Positions 48,619 to 58,295 of a stretch of DNA of 64,000 bases are shown here, piece by piece. Source of the stretch: Thiorhodovibrio frisius (GTDB taxonomy: Bacteria; Pseudomonadota; Gammaproteobacteria; Chromatiales; Chromatiaceae); contig NZ_CP121471.1 of assembly GCF_033954835.1 (NCBI RefSeq), forward strand, positions 3,838,501 through 3,902,500. Reading direction: 5' to 3'. Positions within the stretch are counted from its first letter, which is position 1. The number at the start of each line of letters is the position of its first letter. Made by a program: the position numbers and the translations under genes. The notes beneath the pieces were generated by a model. It had not been told where the DNA came from, did no database searches, and saw only the letters and a list, made by a program, of their open reading frames with translations.

Positions 48619-49859
48619 TTAGACGACCCGCTTGTACGGGATATGGTATCCCGCCTTGCGCTGCCCGGGAGTGTGGCGCGGGAAACTCCGCCCCGGGCGC
48701 ACTTGCTCAGTGGTTTGTGACAAGCGTTGGATGATCCGTGTGATCAGCTCCGCGCAGCCGCTTGGTGAGGCGTAGAGGAGATCAAACAACTGATCGCTCA
48801 GGTGGGACAAGGCGCTGGTCATGCGCACCTTGTAGTCAAACCGGCGTGTCTCGTACAGGCGCTTTGCCACCAACTGGGCCACCGCGCGCAGCATGGCCGC
48901 CAGATTCATCGCCAGCACCTTCGCATGCATGTCCTGGCGCACCGCCAGCGACGTGCGCCCGGAGAGATTCTCCATCTCCGCGCGCACCTTGGTGACCTTA
49001 TAGCCCCCTTCTTCCACTCCCCAACGCCGGTGGTAGAGGTCTTTGAACAACCGTGCCGGCAGCCGCGTCTCCTCCAGTACCGATCGGGTTCGGCCCCCTG
49101 GTCGCGGCACGCGCGCGCTTGTTGCGCGGAGGGATGCAAGGTGATCAGCGCACTGGGCGCATCACTGTGCCAAAACGGCTCGGCTTCCTTGAACTGTTTG
49201 CGCGCCAAGCGCATCACGCAGTCGACCCCCAAGGTCCGGTGCAAAGCAAACAGCCAAAGCGCCGGATACCCGCGATCATAAATGACCAAATCCCCCGGCG
49301 CGGTCGCCTTGAGATGATCGACCGCCAGCTCAAGTTCACTGACACAGTAGGCCGCCACGGCGAAGTCCAGAACCATCTCCAGATCCAGGTCATAGAGCAG
49401 CGAACCGCGGGCCAGCACCGGTCCGCTAGACTGAGCCCCAAAAAACCGTTCAATGTCCTCGCCATCGGGCAGGCGAAAGGTCGTCCCATCCACCGCCCGC
49501 AAGCGGAACCCATGCCAGGTTGGGCGACCGAAACCAGAGAAAAACCCCGCCACGGCCTGGCGGTTGAGCGCCTCGAACACCGACGCGGCCAGCCCCTTGC
49601 GCGCCTTACTCACCGCCGAGCGCGTCGGCACCTCCGAGGCCACGGCTTCGCCCTCAATCGCGGCGAAAAAACTCGCCAGTTCGGTCTCGGTGCTCCGCGC
49701 GCGGGGTTTCATCAGGAAGGCCACCAAGCGTTCGAAGGGAAGATCGCGTTGGCGGGTGAAGGCGCCCGCTTTCAGGCGGTGCTCCGCGACAAAATCGGCG
49801 CTGGAAAGTGAACCATTAATCCCAGTGTACACATTTTGGAATACACTTTGTATGCGCAA
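48619..49859 (-). mobile_element. IS4-type transposase, frameshifted
   Basis: Two overlapping frames together encode one DDE transposase: the first (49859-48906) gives VDGTTF (first D) and YDRGYP (second D) and then falls out of frame; the second (49110-48619) gives LYHRRWGVEEGGYK with the catalytic E and runs to the natural C-terminus. The break at about 49095-49115 also seems to lack about a dozen residues, so it is a decayed gene and not a programmed shift. It sits inside the EPS operon between the lyase and a sulfotransferase. Terminal inverted repeats were not found. Confidence 0.88.
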
Positions 49860-49876
49860 CTTCAGCTGGCTTTAGC

Positions 49877-50071
49877 TCAATTTGTGTGTGGCGCTTCATT
49901 GGTTGTACTCCATTGGTTGAAAATAGGGAATCGAGGCGATAATTTTAGCAAAATCAGCGCGATGGCGCTTAAGTCAACGACATTGGCACCAAGCCCCCGG
50001 CGCCGATCCTCGGAATCAAACCGCTTGAGAATCGCTTCGGGATCGTTACGGATAGCCTCGTCGATGACCAT
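49877..50071 (-). CDS. Possible small ORF of 64 aa
   Basis: Starts 15 nt after the sulfotransferase stop with GGAGAG just before the ATG. Encodes MVIDEAIRNDPEAILKRFDSE followed by a hydrophobic stretch. The spacing is operon-like, but the sequence has no family resemblance I can name and lies next to an IS, so it may be a relic. Confidence 0.3.
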   Translation of the reverse strand: MVIDEAIRNDPEAILKRFDSEDRRRGLGANVVDLSAIALILLKLSPRFPIFNQWSTTNEAPHTN

Positions 50072-50086
50072 CTCTCCGTCTCGCGC

Positions 50087-50923
50087 CTACCTATAGCCCC
50101 AGGCCAAAAGCGTATCACTTAGATCAGATTCTATCTCTTCTATGACTCGAGGTGGTATTTCACTTTTCCAGGAATCAATCCTGCCTTTTCTGAATGTATG
50201 CTTACCTTCACCAAAAAGCTTATCTGCAACAGAATCAAAAGAATCTAGTGTTATGCCAATATGAGCACAAATATCAGAGATAGTTTTGATTTGATCACTA
50301 TCGTTACCACCACCTTTCGACCCAATTAGATCTTCAAACTTCACAAGCAACACATCCTCATGAAAAACCCAACCTTGAATTGCATTACAGCGAACACTCA
50401 TCGACTGGTAGTTTAAATTCAGACGATGGACCCCTTTCAATGCTGCTCTATACCTGTCTTCTTCAGCAATCGAAGTATAGTATTTATAGAGAATATGCCT
50501 CTCTCTACGCATGACGAATGGCACGAGAGACGCGATGACTGCCCTTGGATCTCTAATCACGACAATAGGCCTGATACCGTTATCCAGGCAAAGATTGAGA
50601 ATGTCATCAGTATAACCCAAATGACCAGTGCAATATGTGGTACCGGACATTGAAAGCAACCTGTTCTGGACAACCTTCCGTGACATTTCAACAGGAGAAT
50701 CTAGACCTACAAGGTAACCTTGCTGCAAGCGAGCACCCCAAAGGACTCTCCTAAGCTTAGCGGCTATAGATTTCTGCAATACCGCGCTCGAAGAAAGCGA
50801 AAATATCTTATTGGTTGTAGACTCGGTCACAGGAGAATAACCGATTATATCAAGACACTTCGCAACTAAATTCGTACCTGATTTCGGCAGAGAATTGATA
50901 AGAACCGGCATTGATTTGTTCAT
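50087..50923 (-). CDS. Sulfotransferase, EPS locus copy 1
   Basis: A 278-aa soluble sulfotransferase fold protein that moves sulfate from PAPS. The 5'-phosphosulfate loop is PKSGTNL near residue 14; the 3'-phosphate site is VIRDPRAV. Its ending TFRKGRIDSWKSEIPP is closely similar to the ending of the sulfotransferase at 61453-62259, so the two are paralogues. The gene is clearly more AT-rich than its neighbours, suggesting separate arrival. Confidence 0.87.
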   Translation of the reverse strand: MNKSMPVLINSLPKSGTNLVAKCLDIIGYSPVTESTTNKIFSLSSSAVLQKSIAAKLRRVLWGARLQQGYLVGLDSPVEMSRKVVQNRLLSMSGTTYCTGHLGYTDDILNLCLDNGIRPIVVIRDPRAVIASLVPFVMRRERHILYKYYTSIAEEDRYRAALKGVHRLNLNYQSMSVRCNAIQGWVFHEDVLLVKFEDLIGSKGGGNDSDQIKTISDICAHIGITLDSFDSVADKLFGEGKHTFRKGRIDSWKSEIPPRVIEEIESDLSDTLLAWGYR

Positions 50924-50942
50924 TATCTTGACACGAATTCCC

Positions 50943-52289
50943 TTAGAGCCTCCTCAATGATTTATAGGCAAACATAAAATGCAAGACGGAAACGTGAGTC
51001 CATATCCCACAGTATTTATGAGCGTAGAACAATGACAACAAGTTATGAATCAACTTTGCGAGTGACGCAGCTATCGCAGCGCCAAGTATTCCGAAATACT
51101 GGATCAAAACTACCCCGAATAGCACGCTGATCAAACCACTGGAAAAGGTAATTTTCATCAATATGTTATGATAGCCATACATCAATAAAATCTTACCGCA
51201 TGAGCCTGTTAAAACATTCGCCAACGCCCCGATAGAAAGCATTAGCAGAACAGACGATGCCGAAGCATATTCCTTTCCGTATACAATCGTCATAGCCAGA
51301 TCACCGAAAAAAACAAACACTGTCAGAACGATTAAAGCTGGCAAACCCACCAAAGAGGAAATCCCTCTGACGATTTTTTCCGTCCGCTCATGATCTCCCG
51401 TCGCTTTTAACTCACTAATGAATGGGGGTATCACCAAGTTCACAATCAGAAGTGGCATAGCTACCAAGTTGACCAGCTTCTGAGCTGCCGCAAACAACGC
51501 AACATTCTCGGATCCCATGAGATTCCCGACCAGCCATATCATTGATTGGGCTAAAGCAAAGACAGACAGGTCGGTCACATATAGAACCATGGCTGCTGAC
51601 ATCAGCGAAGGCTTATCGTCGTGATCGACATCCACCGAATCAGAACCCTGTCCAGACGTTGACAATGGAACAGGAAGGAGCACGGCGGATACCAAAAAAT
51701 TTATCGCGTAGACACCCAATACCAGAAACAGAATGAATGCTAGGGTCAGCGACGAATATAGTATCATTAGGATTACCAAGGCAGCCATCAATACGACATT
51801 TGTGAAAACACTATCAAATAACGTCGCTTTGAAAATATCACCTAAACCACGATAAATCTCGATAATCACCAATCGGAAAGCCATCAGCGCGATCCATACG
51901 GGCATCACGACAGACAAATCTACTTCGGACAGGGAGGAAAAAAACAAATGCGTCACGACATCATCGATTAAAAACACCCACAGTAAAGCAAGCACAAGTG
52001 ATGCGATGAAAACTATCTTGCCCGCGAAGGCTATTACACGGTTAATACAGTGATATTGTTTTTTGGATGAATAATCTGCAACCCATCTCAGCACAGCCTG
52101 TTTCAGGCCAACTTGACCCAACAGACCCAGAAATAGCGCCAGACTTAAGATCAGCAGATAGTTACCGTATTCTTCGGGTGTCAACAGTCGGGCCAGTGCG
52201 CCATGCACGACCATCCCCGAAAGCATTGCGAGCATCTTTCCGATTAATGCCCATACACCTCCTTTTAATAATCTAGATTTTAGAGACAT
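50943..52289 (-). CDS. Polysaccharide flippase (Wzx/PST type)
   Basis: An inner-membrane lipid-linked oligosaccharide exporter with about 12-14 hydrophobic helices. N-terminus SRLLKGGVWALIGKMLAM and the early LARLLTPEEYGNYLL are the hallmark of the MATE-like/PST flippases. 448 aa from the second ATG; the first at 52322 lacks support. AT-rich like the sulfotransferase 20 nt downstream, so they probably moved in together. Confidence 0.91.
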   Translation of the reverse strand: MSLKSRLLKGGVWALIGKMLAMLSGMVVHGALARLLTPEEYGNYLLILSLALFLGLLGQVGLKQAVLRWVADYSSKKQYHCINRVIAFAGKIVFIASLVLALLWVFLIDDVVTHLFFSSLSEVDLSVVMPVWIALMAFRLVIIEIYRGLGDIFKATLFDSVFTNVVLMAALVILMILYSSLTLAFILFLVLGVYAINFLVSAVLLPVPLSTSGQGSDSVDVDHDDKPSLMSAAMVLYVTDLSVFALAQSMIWLVGNLMGSENVALFAAAQKLVNLVAMPLLIVNLVIPPFISELKATGDHERTEKIVRGISSLVGLPALIVLTVFVFFGDLAMTIVYGKEYASASSVLLMLSIGALANVLTGSCGKILLMYGYHNILMKITFSSGLISVLFGVVLIQYFGILGAAIAASLAKLIHNLLSLFYAHKYCGIWTHVSVLHFMFAYKSLRRL

Positions 52290-52297
52290 AGTATTAA

Positions 52298-52879
52298 TCA
52301 ACGGTGTCCGGTTCCTTTGCACAGGTACGCATTTAATAATCTCTGCAATTTATCCTCATAAAGCGCAGGAGACGCCGGAGAGAGAAAGGAATGTTTGAAT
52401 AACCTCAGCACCTGACGGCTAATCTTAGATGTATAGCGAAACGGCGGGGCCGTCCAGGCCGGACGCCCGCTGCCATCGGGTGCACCGGTGGCTTTGCGCT
52501 GAAGCTGGTCCTGTGCGCATTGCCTTGTGATCACGCGCGCCCCCGGCACCGAACTGGCGGTGCAGCAAGAGCGTTACGAGCACATGGGTGATAATTGGCA
52601 ATGAGACTTGATTATCGATAACCACCAGGCTTTTGCCCCACGCATTGACATGGGCAAAATCATTTTCCAGGTGTCAATGCATTTTTCCTCATTCAATCTG
52701 CGGACAAAGAGAAACGGGATAACGCCAGCCAAAAGACGGATATCATGGGTAAAAAACTCCAAGCGTCGGTTCTGGCGCGTGCGAAAGGTGATCAACCGAC
52801 ACTCCTGGGAGGAACTAAACAAGGTGATGCGCTCATCGCCCAGCACGCTGGCAAACTCCTGCGTCTTGACCATGGGCAT
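52298..52879 (-). mobile_element. Decayed IS4-like transposase remnant
   Basis: Three frames are needed to recover the C-terminal half of a transposase: RLITFRTRQNRRLEFFTHDIRLL (the fold's beta part), then RRLNEEKCIDTWKND in the place of the YRRRWEIEK-type catalytic-E helix, then SRQVLRLFKHSFLSPASPALYED. Multiple frameshifts mean it is dead. It abuts the flippase gene start. Confidence 0.7.
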
Positions 52880-52881
52880 GG

Positions 52882-53339
52882 CTACGCGAGCCCCCCCACC
52901 AGATTGAACTTCATGCGTGTGATCAGGGTGCTGCCCAGGGTGCGTTTGTTGCGGTCCCTGGAGGAAGCATCACTGAGGCCGTGATGAAGAGGCATCGCCT
53001 TGGCAAAGGTGACGATCAACGCATCCATCAGATTGGAGTAGACAACTGTTCGCGCGTGCCCACGACCCCGGAACCCGCGTGGTCTCGCTACGACCCTCGG
53101 AACGTATCCGCAGCAGCTTGGCCTGCAAGTAAGCTTCGTACGGTAAAAAAGTACAGATGGCGCCACTGTCGAGTCTCGGTAGCATGCACCGGTTGGCGCT
53201 CGGCCTCGCAGTGCGGGCAGGCAAAGCGCGCCCCACGCCGATAGCCAAGCTCCAAGTGCCCCGTGGCGGGGTCGATGGGCACACCCCTTACCGAATAGTA
53301 CCTCGCACCGGATTTGATCCAGATAACCAAGGCCAGCAA
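52882..53339 (-). mobile_element. Decayed ISL3-type transposase N-terminus
   Basis: The first frame (53339-53088) reads GHLELGYRRGARFACPHCEAERQ and then WRHLYFF, the zinc-binding N-terminus of ISL3 transposases. Other frames continue with YEAYLQAKLLRI, a VPRV.ARPRG segment and LMDALIVTFAKAMPL, again in ISL3 order. Several frameshifts; the catalytic DDE part is missing. Confidence 0.72.
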
Positions 53340-53664
53340 ACCTACTGATTTATTGACACTTTGGGTCGATCAGATTATCCAGGACATTATCGGCGCGCGG
53401 TCCTAGGTCGCGGACAAGCCAACGGCAGCAGAGAAAAGCGACGTCGTTTCCGTCATCATGCCTCATAATTCTGTGGATAGGCGGACGCGTGCTGCGGGCC
53501 GGCACGAGCCCCGCTCCGCTGGGCGTCGCGCCCACATTGTCCCCAAAAACCTGTTACAAGGTAGATACTATTATCTGCGGGGAGGTGATGCCGGGCGCAT
53601 CGGCTGTCAAGCTGGAGCCCATAGAAGACGTAGGAGACCCATGAGCGTTTCCTAACAAGAGCTC
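53340..53664. other. Gene-free gap beside IS remnants
   Basis: About 325 bases between the ISL3 remnant and the glycosidase gene. No supported reading frame, promoter or hairpin found. Composition switches from GC-rich to AT-rich at its right end. Confidence 0.5.
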
Positions 53665-55209
53665 CTAATTGACTAGTCTCAGACTACTCGGGCTGGATAG
53701 TGAGTTTTCGTTTTTTAACTCTAGTAATGTTAAGGAGTATGGCGCAATCTCGACATCTGATAAAGATTTTGGCGTTTCATCGACAACTCTGACCCCAGAT
53801 CCAATCACTAAAACGGTGCGCTGCCTTACAATAGTTCGAGGCTTCGAATCAGTAAAATCATAAGATGCCAGTGAATATGGAGTCGCATCACCATTTAAAA
53901 CTACCACGTCATGATTTTCGGAAGCTGCCTTAATAAATGTTGCAGCCAAAACGCGATGGCTTTCTGAATCAGCCTCAGCACCTGTGGTAATCACTGCTTC
54001 AAGAGGCATTACATTCGCGGACACGCCTTCCTTAACCCCTGAAGCCTCTCCAAGAAGCCCAAATATGGTCTGAAATGCGTCCGCTGCATAAAAACTCTTG
54101 ACGTCATCCGTCATCCACAGAAGGCTGTGATAATTTGCATAGCCTATAGAAGGCTCAAGCAACATGTTTAAAAGACCTGCAGATGCAAAAAGCGCAGCAA
54201 AACTGCTTTGCTCAAAATTTGACTCTATCTTGGTTCCCGAAACCCCCCACTCCGTTACCCAAATATCTTTTTTCTCGTCACCTAGTGCAGTCAGATAATT
54301 AACCGCTAGTTTGAAACGTGCTTGAAAATAATCGAAAGATCGTTCAAATGCCGTCTGGTGGGACATCAGGTCAGTACCGTCCCAGCCTGTTTGCGCCTGG
54401 CTATACCAATGCACAACAAGCCCGTCGGCCAATTCAAAATCCGCAGCAAAGTTATCGAATGCCGTGTCATCGGTGGACCACCAATCAGGTGGTGTGCCGT
54501 CTGCGTTCGGTAAACTGTTTGCATTGAAGTTTAATGCTGATACTAGAAGCCCTATTTTCGTGTCCGGTAACTCAGCCCTAATTTTAGGCGCGATCTCTGC
54601 GACGATTTCAGAATAAGCTTTCGCATCTGGGACCAAAAACTTCCATCTGTCATAATAAAGTTCGTTCCCGAGTTCAATCAACGCTGGCGACGATCGTTCT
54701 GCTTTCAGGCGACGAAGCAGATCAAGCGTCTTTTGCTCTTCCTCACATGCGATATTGAGGACGTAGCTGTATGACAACCTTGAATTTTCGACGACCGCCA
54801 GGAAGTCTGACAAAGAATATTCATCTTGATCGTTTTCCGCAGGGGAATTAATTTTTGCGGAGTTATTATATTTATCTATGGATTCCTGAATGTCTGCACC
54901 CAAGGGCTTATTGCATCCAAACAGTCCAGTTTCTGCTAAATAGTAATTTCCCAAATTTCCGCCAGGAAATCTGATAAACTTTATCGCGCTCGACTCTATA
55001 GTGTTCGCAACCTCGTTATTGCGGAAGTGGCTAGATGCCCACAGAATTTCACCGTTCACACCAAACTTGTTTTTATTTACCGGTATTGCGACTTCATCGC
55101 CCCCCCGTAACGAAAGTTGATCAGCGCCAAGCAGCGACTGGGAACCTAGTAACCCACAAAAGGTAATGAATGCAGCGCTCTGAGATAAGAATCTTGATGA
55201 GATGCTCAT
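53665..55209 (-). CDS. Secreted clan-A glycoside hydrolase (arabinofuranosidase-like)
   Basis: From the ATG with GGAG 8 nt upstream (55209), 514 aa: a signal peptide ending near SLLGA, then a (beta/alpha)8 barrel. RFPGGNLGNYY resembles GH51/GH39-type enzymes; the acid/base Glu is in ELGNELYY and the nucleophile Glu in WVTEWGVSG, so it can be catalytic. A beta-sandwich of about 130 residues ends the protein. It probably trims the EPS outside the cell. The gene is AT-rich compared with the rest of the locus. Confidence 0.8.
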   Translation of the reverse strand: MSISSRFLSQSAAFITFCGLLGSQSLLGADQLSLRGGDEVAIPVNKNKFGVNGEILWASSHFRNNEVANTIESSAIKFIRFPGGNLGNYYLAETGLFGCNKPLGADIQESIDKYNNSAKINSPAENDQDEYSLSDFLAVVENSRLSYSYVLNIACEEEQKTLDLLRRLKAERSSPALIELGNELYYDRWKFLVPDAKAYSEIVAEIAPKIRAELPDTKIGLLVSALNFNANSLPNADGTPPDWWSTDDTAFDNFAADFELADGLVVHWYSQAQTGWDGTDLMSHQTAFERSFDYFQARFKLAVNYLTALGDEKKDIWVTEWGVSGTKIESNFEQSSFAALFASAGLLNMLLEPSIGYANYHSLLWMTDDVKSFYAADAFQTIFGLLGEASGVKEGVSANVMPLEAVITTGAEADSESHRVLAATFIKAASENHDVVVLNGDATPYSLASYDFTDSKPRTIVRQRTVLVIGSGVRVVDETPKSLSDVEIAPYSLTLLELKNENSLSSPSSLRLVN

Positions 55210-55485
55210 TATATAATCTCCACTCTCAAATGTTAGCTCTTTCATACGTTTCACAACGGAAGCGCCCGCAAACACGCAGGTTATCAAATCGTACAACCCT
55301 TAAAATAGAGCCACTACAAATTAGTCACAATTGAAAATTTAGTCATAGAATTGGGGCGACTTCCTTGTACAAGGCACCTGGACGAGAGCCTGCCTCCTCC
55401 AGCCAAGTCTACGGCTAATGACAATACTGCGCTCAAGCAGTTCCCCCGTCAAGCTTCGGGGGCGAGGTCACTCCAACGCACCCGC

Positions 55486-55698
55486 TCAACAATGGGACTG
55501 TCGGCACTGGACTGTGAGCTTCCGTGACTTCAGACAATTATCGCTGAACGGCAACTCCAGATTGGCAAAAAAGAGATCGGCCTCACCCAGGGCTAATGCA
55601 AGTTCGGGCGCATAAAGACCGCCGCCCGCCTTAAGCTGTCGCCCCGGACTTTCCACAAGCATGACATCACCGCCGAAAACTAAGTTTAAGTCGCCCAT
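55486..55698 (-). pseudogene. Truncated CapA-type gene
   Basis: The first ~52 residues (LVFGGDVMLVE..., ending in FFANLELPFSD) match the N-terminus of CapA/PGA_cap metallophosphatase-like capsule proteins; the frame then leaves homology and stops after 70 residues (full length is usually over 350). The ATG overlaps the stop of the preceding gene by one base, so it was once a coupled member of the operon. Confidence 0.78.
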
Positions 55699-57107
55699 CA
55701 GCCAGCGGCCTCGACTTGCTGGATAAACAGTTTGGTCTTTCCGGAGCGTGTCACCGGGATATCAGTCACCACCTGGCCAATGAGCGCCAGGAACTTACCA
55801 TCCATGCGCTTGCGAATCTCGGTCACAAAGCCCGCCACAGCTTGCTCGCCACTGACCCCGTTTGCAGGCATAACATTGACATGCAGGCTTCCCGGCGCAT
55901 TCTGCACACACTGCAGCTTGTAAACCAGCCCCCAGGTACGGCCATGGATGCCTGCGAGCAGGTTATGGAAGGGCACGCGCTCGCCATTGGCAAGCAACAC
56001 AAATTCCTCGGCGCGGCCCATGATCTTTCTCAACATCAGAAAGTTACGCCCGCATTCACAACCGTGGGCCCCGCGCACGGCGAAATCCCGGGTTCGGTAG
56101 CGGATCAACGGCATGACGAGATTGTCAAACCCCGTGGCGATTATCTCGCCTTCCTCGCCCTCGGCGGCCGGGCTGCCATCCTCTCGAATCACTTCGATAT
56201 GTCCGTATTCTGGATGGATATGATATTCATCGCATAACCGGCAGTTACCGCCGAACACCAGGCGTTCCGTATGCCCGTAGTAATGGCATACAGGACAGCC
56301 GAGAAACTCCTGGATAGTACGGCGGTGATCCTCATAGATGTTTTCTGATTCCAGTATCACGCATTTCAGTCGGAACGGCTCAATCCGATGCTGGATCATC
56401 AACTGGACCAGTTTGAAAACCATAAAGGGATAACCCCGGATCGCCGCCGGCTTCAGTCTCCTGATCCGCTCGCAGGAGGCCACCACAGTCGCGTCGGACA
56501 GCCGGTAGGAGGACAGGATCAAGTTGCAGTCCACTGGATCGTAATACCAGGGACGGTCTCCATCGATCACCTCGCCTCGCAACACAACGACTCGATCACC
56601 CTTGCGGAAGCCGAAATCGCGGAAAAGGTCATGCAGAAAGGCGCGCTCCTTGGGCCGGGTTACATCCTTATGGTGGTAGAGTTCGAGCGGGACGCCGCTC
56701 GAACCACTAGTTGATGTGTACAACCGCTCGTCCTCCGACAGGTTGTCGGCCAGCATATCGGTCTGGTGATTCTTGATCTGTTCGCGGGTAAGGGGGGGGA
56801 ATTTTTGCAAATCAGCAAGCGACCGGAAATCGTCCGGGGAGACACCCGCAGCCCGGTATGTTTCGCGATAGAAAGACGCATGGCTATAGGCATGCTCCAG
56901 TAGCTGCTTCAGCTTGCGGAACTGGTATTCATCATGCTCCTCCCGATTCCAGCCACGGGCGCTAGCTGCAAGTCTGCGGTAAACATCGAAGTTCCTGCCA
57001 TAGCGAACCCGGTAAGGTAGCATGCCATAGCAGGCCCCGACCGTCTGCTTTACCCAGGGCGGCGACTTCTTGTACAACCCGAGAAACCTGTAAAGTCCGT
57101 CTTCCAC
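55698..57107 (-). CDS. CapK/PaaK-like adenylate-forming enzyme
   Basis: A 469-aa member of the phenylacetate-CoA ligase (PaaK) superfamily of the CapK type found in capsule loci. ATP loop TSTSGSSGVPL, GYPFMVFKLV, the motif GHTERLVFGGNC and a YRTRDFA loop are visible; the C-terminal small domain carries the conserved Lys in RSGKTKLF. GTG start overlapping the upstream stop (TAGTG). Substrate unknown; it may activate an acid used to decorate the polymer. Confidence 0.85.
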   Translation of the reverse strand: MEDGLYRFLGLYKKSPPWVKQTVGACYGMLPYRVRYGRNFDVYRRLAASARGWNREEHDEYQFRKLKQLLEHAYSHASFYRETYRAAGVSPDDFRSLADLQKFPPLTREQIKNHQTDMLADNLSEDERLYTSTSGSSGVPLELYHHKDVTRPKERAFLHDLFRDFGFRKGDRVVVLRGEVIDGDRPWYYDPVDCNLILSSYRLSDATVVASCERIRRLKPAAIRGYPFMVFKLVQLMIQHRIEPFRLKCVILESENIYEDHRRTIQEFLGCPVCHYYGHTERLVFGGNCRLCDEYHIHPEYGHIEVIREDGSPAAEGEEGEIIATGFDNLVMPLIRYRTRDFAVRGAHGCECGRNFLMLRKIMGRAEEFVLLANGERVPFHNLLAGIHGRTWGLVYKLQCVQNAPGSLHVNVMPANGVSGEQAVAGFVTEIRKRMDGKFLALIGQVVTDIPVTRSGKTKLFIQQVEAAG

Positions 57108-58294
57108 TAACGCCCCCCACCGATAAAGCTCTCTATCAGTCCGGAAATCTCATCGGCCCGGAAATACCAGGTATCCCCTCTGACCTTCTCGACCCTCTGG
57201 CGTTCTCGCTCCGGCGAATTGTTCGCCAGTTCCTGTTCCAACTTGTCGACAAATTCATCCGGCGTGGCCGCGATCGCAACCACATCGCCCATTGTATTAA
57301 CAACCTCGGGAATCGGCACCGAAACCACCGGCTTGCCCATGGCCAGGTACTCCTTAGCCTTGACCGGATTACAATATTGCATCCATTCGTTCATCACCCA
57401 GTTCATGATGCATACATCGAAATGCTTTCCGTAGGCAGGTATCTCCCCGAGTTCCTTCTTGCCCAGGAAGTGCATATTCGGATACTGCTCGAGCCGCGAA
57501 TAATCAGACACTACCTGACCGATCAGGACCACATTCCATTCCGGGTGCTTTTTAAGAATCGCTTCAAGAATATCCTTGTCATTCGACTCGGTAACGCTTC
57601 CGAAGTAGCCAATGACCGGTTTGCGGATATCGCGCATATCCTCAGGCAGCGGCAGTTCATCAGTAACAGCCGTGTGGAAAAGCTCGAAATTACTGCCATG
57701 TGGGACATAATAGCAACGAGGGTTATCGTTAATATAAGCCGCCTGAATCTCTTTTGACACGCAGACCAACAAGTCGGCGGTCGACACCATCATGCTATCC
57801 ATCGGGGAGATCAGGTTACTGCCAGCGATATCACGAAATTTATCGAACTTGTCGCACAGGTAATATACGATCACCCTGACCTTGCTCTTTAAGACAGGCA
57901 ACACCAGCGCCGCAGCCGGGGTTGAGGAGATCACCACGGGCTTCTTGCCTTTCCAGCCGATTGTTCTCATAGCAAAGCGGATCTGCCAAAGCAACAAGCG
58001 TTCATTAATATACTGTATCTGCTGATGACCAAATCCGGGTATGGTGATGGGCGTCAGCACCCAGATGTTGTCTTCCGCCTGCTTCAGAAACTTGGCATAA
58101 CTCTTGAACTTGTTTCTATACCTGCACCAGCTCCCGCTCTTGCCCGGTTTCGGCATCCGCAACGGCACGGAGTTCACGTAAAGCGCCTGATTACCACTGG
58201 CGACCATCTCCCGCAGCAACTGAATCCCCGATGATGGATTGTGATACCACCAGTCGCTCCCGCCGAAAAACAGTATATTTTTTCCCTGCATCAT
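57107..58294 (-). CDS. GT4-like glycosyltransferase, EPS locus
   Basis: A 395-aa GT-B glycosyltransferase: N-terminal ILFFGGSDWWYHNPSSG, middle CVSKEIQAAY and the donor-site half with GYFGSVTESND and CNPVKAKEYLAMGKPVV. Cys/Asn pattern fits the GT4 group that adds hexoses to lipid-linked EPS. Stop overlaps the next start by one base; the deacetylase stop lies 1 nt upstream of its start. Confidence 0.88.
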   Translation of the reverse strand: MMQGKNILFFGGSDWWYHNPSSGIQLLREMVASGNQALYVNSVPLRMPKPGKSGSWCRYRNKFKSYAKFLKQAEDNIWVLTPITIPGFGHQQIQYINERLLLWQIRFAMRTIGWKGKKPVVISSTPAAALVLPVLKSKVRVIVYYLCDKFDKFRDIAGSNLISPMDSMMVSTADLLVCVSKEIQAAYINDNPRCYYVPHGSNFELFHTAVTDELPLPEDMRDIRKPVIGYFGSVTESNDKDILEAILKKHPEWNVVLIGQVVSDYSRLEQYPNMHFLGKKELGEIPAYGKHFDVCIMNWVMNEWMQYCNPVKAKEYLAMGKPVVSVPIPEVVNTMGDVVAIAATPDEFVDKLEQELANNSPERERQRVEKVRGDTWYFRADEISGLIESFIGGGR

Positions 58295-58295
58295 G

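Noticed and set aside
48498-49855. 9-bp direct repeat TTTGTATGC on both sides of the IS4-type transposase, possible target duplication
   Set aside because: The sequences just inside the two copies are not inverted repeats of each other, and the right copy overlaps the first codons of the transposase frame.
53350-53535. 61-codon minus-strand frame beside the ISL3 remnant
   Set aside because: No Shine-Dalgarno, no family match, and it lies in decayed mobile DNA.
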